From: an uncultured Bryobacterales bacterium
GTDB lineage: Bacteria; Acidobacteriota; Terriglobia; Bryobacterales; UBA6623
Direction of reading: 5' to 3'
NCBI GenBank assembly: GCA_951813605.1
Contig: OX638379.1
Location: 186,001-250,000, forward strand
DNA length: 64,000 bases
The notes under the pieces are model-generated. The model was given only the letters and a program-made list of their open reading frames with translations. It was not told the DNA's origin and did no database searches. A program made the translations under genes and the position numbers. Every line of letters begins with the position of its first letter. The stretch's first letter is position 1. Below are positions 62,320 through 64,000 of this stretch, in pieces.

Positions 62320-64000
62320 CTAGAAGCTGTAACGGATCCCACCGATCACCCAGAGCCCCGGCGTACCGAACCCGTCCTCGTAGTATTCGGCATTGAACAC
62401 GTTCTCAGCCTTTCCGTAGAACTCTAGCCGCTTCGTGTCGAGGAGCGGAAGCTCGTATCGGAATACGAGATCAGCCTTGACCGGGCCGTCGAACACTAGC
62501 TTGCGCCCCAAGGCACCCCACGGCGAGAGGATGTAGTCGCTCACCGCAAACACGTCGAAGGTCAGATTGAATCGCTTGCGGATCCACTGGGTGGCTGTCA
62601 TCGAAAAGACACGTTCCGACACGCCAGGCACTTGGTGGTATTCCGACCCAATCGTCGGAGTGCGCGAATCGGCATTCGTGAATGCGAACGAGCTGCGCAG
62701 GCTCGTGGTCGACGTGGGCGCGATGTGCGAGCTCACTTCAAAGCCGCGCGCGATCCCTCCCCTGCCGTTGCGGTACCCGCCGTAGCGGCCGAAGATGTCG
62801 TTGGCAGGGAAGTTGGCGAAGTCGAAAAGCACCGTTTCCTGGAGGTTGGTGTAGAAAAAAGTTGCACTGGCACGAACTCGCGCGCCGAACAGCCACTGGT
62901 CAATTCCAGCGTCCATCGCGACAGATCGCTCCGGAGCGAGGCCGGGGTCTCCCCAATAGCTGAAGCCGCCCGAGTACGAGGAAAAGGAACCGCCAAATCG
63001 CTCGTACAGAGAGGGAGCACGGAATGCGTTGCCTGCATGGGCCCTGATCTTTGTCTGGCTCTGTCTCAGGAAATAGGCCACGGCAATGTCACCGGTGTAG
63101 GAATTGCCCAGGCCAGCGGTCTCCGTCTGGGTATAGGGGCTGGTTGCTCCCGAAAACGTCGGGACACCGAGTTTGAAGAACTGCGCGCGCCCCGACAGCG
63201 AGACATGCAGGTTCGCGTCAAGCAGTCGGATCTGATTCTGACCAAAGACCGCGTGGCTGGCCTGATCGAGGGTGACTCGGCTGGTTAAGGGGGCAGGACT
63301 CTCATCAGTGTTGAGGTTCTCGTACTGTTCGGCGTCGAATTCATATCCCAGGCTGACGAGGTTGCTCGCGTTCGCACGGCGATCGGTTCGCGCCAGAAGC
63401 GAATGGGTTTGCCCGTCGAATCTGCTGTCGTTGCTTGTGACCGGGTCGTAGAGGCCGGGACCGGCAGGACCGTCTTGGGTGGATCGATTGGTATCGACGT
63501 GCTGATACGCCAGCCGATAGGAACTCTCTGGTGCCAGCTGGTGATGCAGGAACACCGCAGTTGCGAGGTAGGAGGACACTTTGCGGTTGTCCGGGTCGAT
63601 CTGCGAGGGGATGAATGTCGCGCTGCCCGCCGCAAACGGCATGCGCTGTTCGAACAGCTCTAGCTGAGCTTCGGGTAGCGCGCGTGCAAGAACATCGCCC
63701 GAGGCAGCGAAATTGGCGGTGATCGCTTGGGTGAACGCGGGGCTCTCTGCGAGTCCCAGAAAGGCGTCAGCCCCCCAGGCCCGCCCGCTCATCGAGAGTT
63801 TCGGGGTGAAATTATACTTGGCAAAGCCTCGCACTGTGGTGTTGCGGTAGGGACTTGCTCCCCGGTGGCCTCGGGTCACATTCAGATGCGAGCCGCCCCA
63901 GGTATAGACGAAGCGGTCATTGTCGAGACCGCCGCCCATGCGCGCCACGCCCCGAAGCATTCCGAGCCCGCCGCCCTCGCCGCGCAACTCGCCGTGCATT
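62320..64000 (-). CDS. TonB-dependent receptor, partial (N-terminus outside window)
   Basis: C-terminal 560 or so residues of an outer-membrane receptor; the plug and signal lie beyond the right edge. The barrel is recognisable from repeated aromatic-ended strands, the conserved AHAGNAFRAPSLYERFG box, ARGFEVSSHIAPT, RLEFYGKAENVFNAEYYEDGFGTPG and the final strand WVIGGIRYSF. This end (GxPGRxxxxGxxYxF-like) is typical of BtuB-type receptors. It begins an operon with two BtuF-like proteins, a BtuC/FecCD permease and an ATPase, giving a complete outer-to-inner uptake route. Cobalamin or a siderophore is the likely cargo; a cobalamin riboswitch, if present, would lie outside the window. Confidence 0.92.
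   Translation of the reverse strand, partial: MHGELRGEGGGLGMLRGVARMGGGLDNDRFVYTWGGSHLNVTRGHRGASPYRNTTVRGFAKYNFTPKLSMSGRAWGADAFLGLAESPAFTQAITANFAASGDVLARALPEAQLELFEQRMPFAAGSATFIPSQIDPDNRKVSSYLATAVFLHHQLAPESSYRLAYQHVDTNRSTQDGPAGPGLYDPVTSNDSRFDGQTHSLLARTDRRANASNLVSLGYEFDAEQYENLNTDESPAPLTSRVTLDQASHAVFGQNQIRLLDANLHVSLSGRAQFFKLGVPTFSGATSPYTQTETAGLGNSYTGDIAVAYFLRQSQTKIRAHAGNAFRAPSLYERFGGSFSSYSGGFSYWGDPGLAPERSVAMDAGIDQWLFGARVRASATFFYTNLQETVLFDFANFPANDIFGRYGGYRNGRGGIARGFEVSSHIAPTSTTSLRSSFAFTNADSRTPTIGSEYHQVPGVSERVFSMTATQWIRKRFNLTFDVFAVSDYILSPWGALGRKLVFDGPVKADLVFRYELPLLDTKRLEFYGKAENVFNAEYYEDGFGTPGLWVIGGIRYSF

Noticed and set aside
1..64000. CRISPR arrays, insertion sequences, rRNA operons, prophage genes
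   Set aside because: No regularly spaced repeats, transposase motifs, rRNA segments or phage structural genes were found.

Overview
The window is GC-rich, densely coded bacterial DNA that most likely comes from an Acidobacteriota chromosome. The main reasons are two secreted proteins with the VWFA-related domain typical of that phylum (23557-24591 and 37821-38951), a PadR plus permease-prefix-domain gene pair, and a catabolic gene mix (sulfatase, AXE1-type esterase, tannase/feruloyl esterase, Tat-exported TIM-barrel proteins) common in Acidobacteriota. No 16S rRNA or other taxonomic marker is present, so the assignment is inference. Both strands are used in short operons.

Layout. 1-17 kb: the 5' part of sucA, a bacterioferritin, a beta-propeller lipoprotein, a PaaI-type thioesterase, a large hydrolase lipoprotein, a sulfatase, tRNA-Val(CAC), a semialdehyde dehydrogenase, a broken gcvPB fragment, an XRE regulator with a conserved protein, and a NIPSNAP protein. 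17-31 kb: a TPR protein, a PLP decarboxylase, an unrecognised 1142-residue exported protein, a VWFA protein, a CCA-adding enzyme, DoxX, a TIM-barrel protein, a tannase-family esterase, PadR and its membrane partner. 31-43 kb: an orphan HisA-like isomerase, two overlapping transsulfuration-family enzymes, a lytic transglycosylase, threonine synthase, a MoaD-MoaE fusion, a second VWFA protein, an inositol-phosphatase, pyrimidine-nucleoside phosphorylase, and a PQQ alcohol dehydrogenase coupled to a diheme cytochrome c. 44-56 kb: an eroded MNT/HEPN module, a second TIM-barrel protein, glutathione-independent formaldehyde dehydrogenase, tandem methyltransferase genes (the second frameshifted), a metal-type TonB receptor, tRNA-Lys(CTT), an SDR, a surA-like gene overlapping a YhaM-like nuclease gene, and an amidohydrolase pseudogene. 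56-64 kb: gatB, then a reverse-strand uptake operon of TonB receptor, two periplasmic binding proteins, a BtuC/FecCD permease and an ATPase.

How the genes fit together. The PQQ dehydrogenase and diheme cytochrome form a periplasmic alcohol-oxidation unit, and the formaldehyde dehydrogenase 3 kb away could take one product further. The sulfatase, esterases, TIM-barrel proteins and aldehyde dehydrogenase suggest growth on decorated polysaccharides or plant/algal esters. The last operon is a complete outer-to-inner-membrane import route, for cobalamin or an iron chelate.

The least expected feature is gene decay. Five broken coding regions can be read across frames in otherwise 'empty' gaps: gcvPB, an MNT nucleotidyltransferase, its HEPN partner, an amidohydrolase/deacetylase and a methyltransferase paralogue. 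Either this genome is eroding or the assembly carries indels. The nonsense codons in gcvPB and HEPN favour real decay there.
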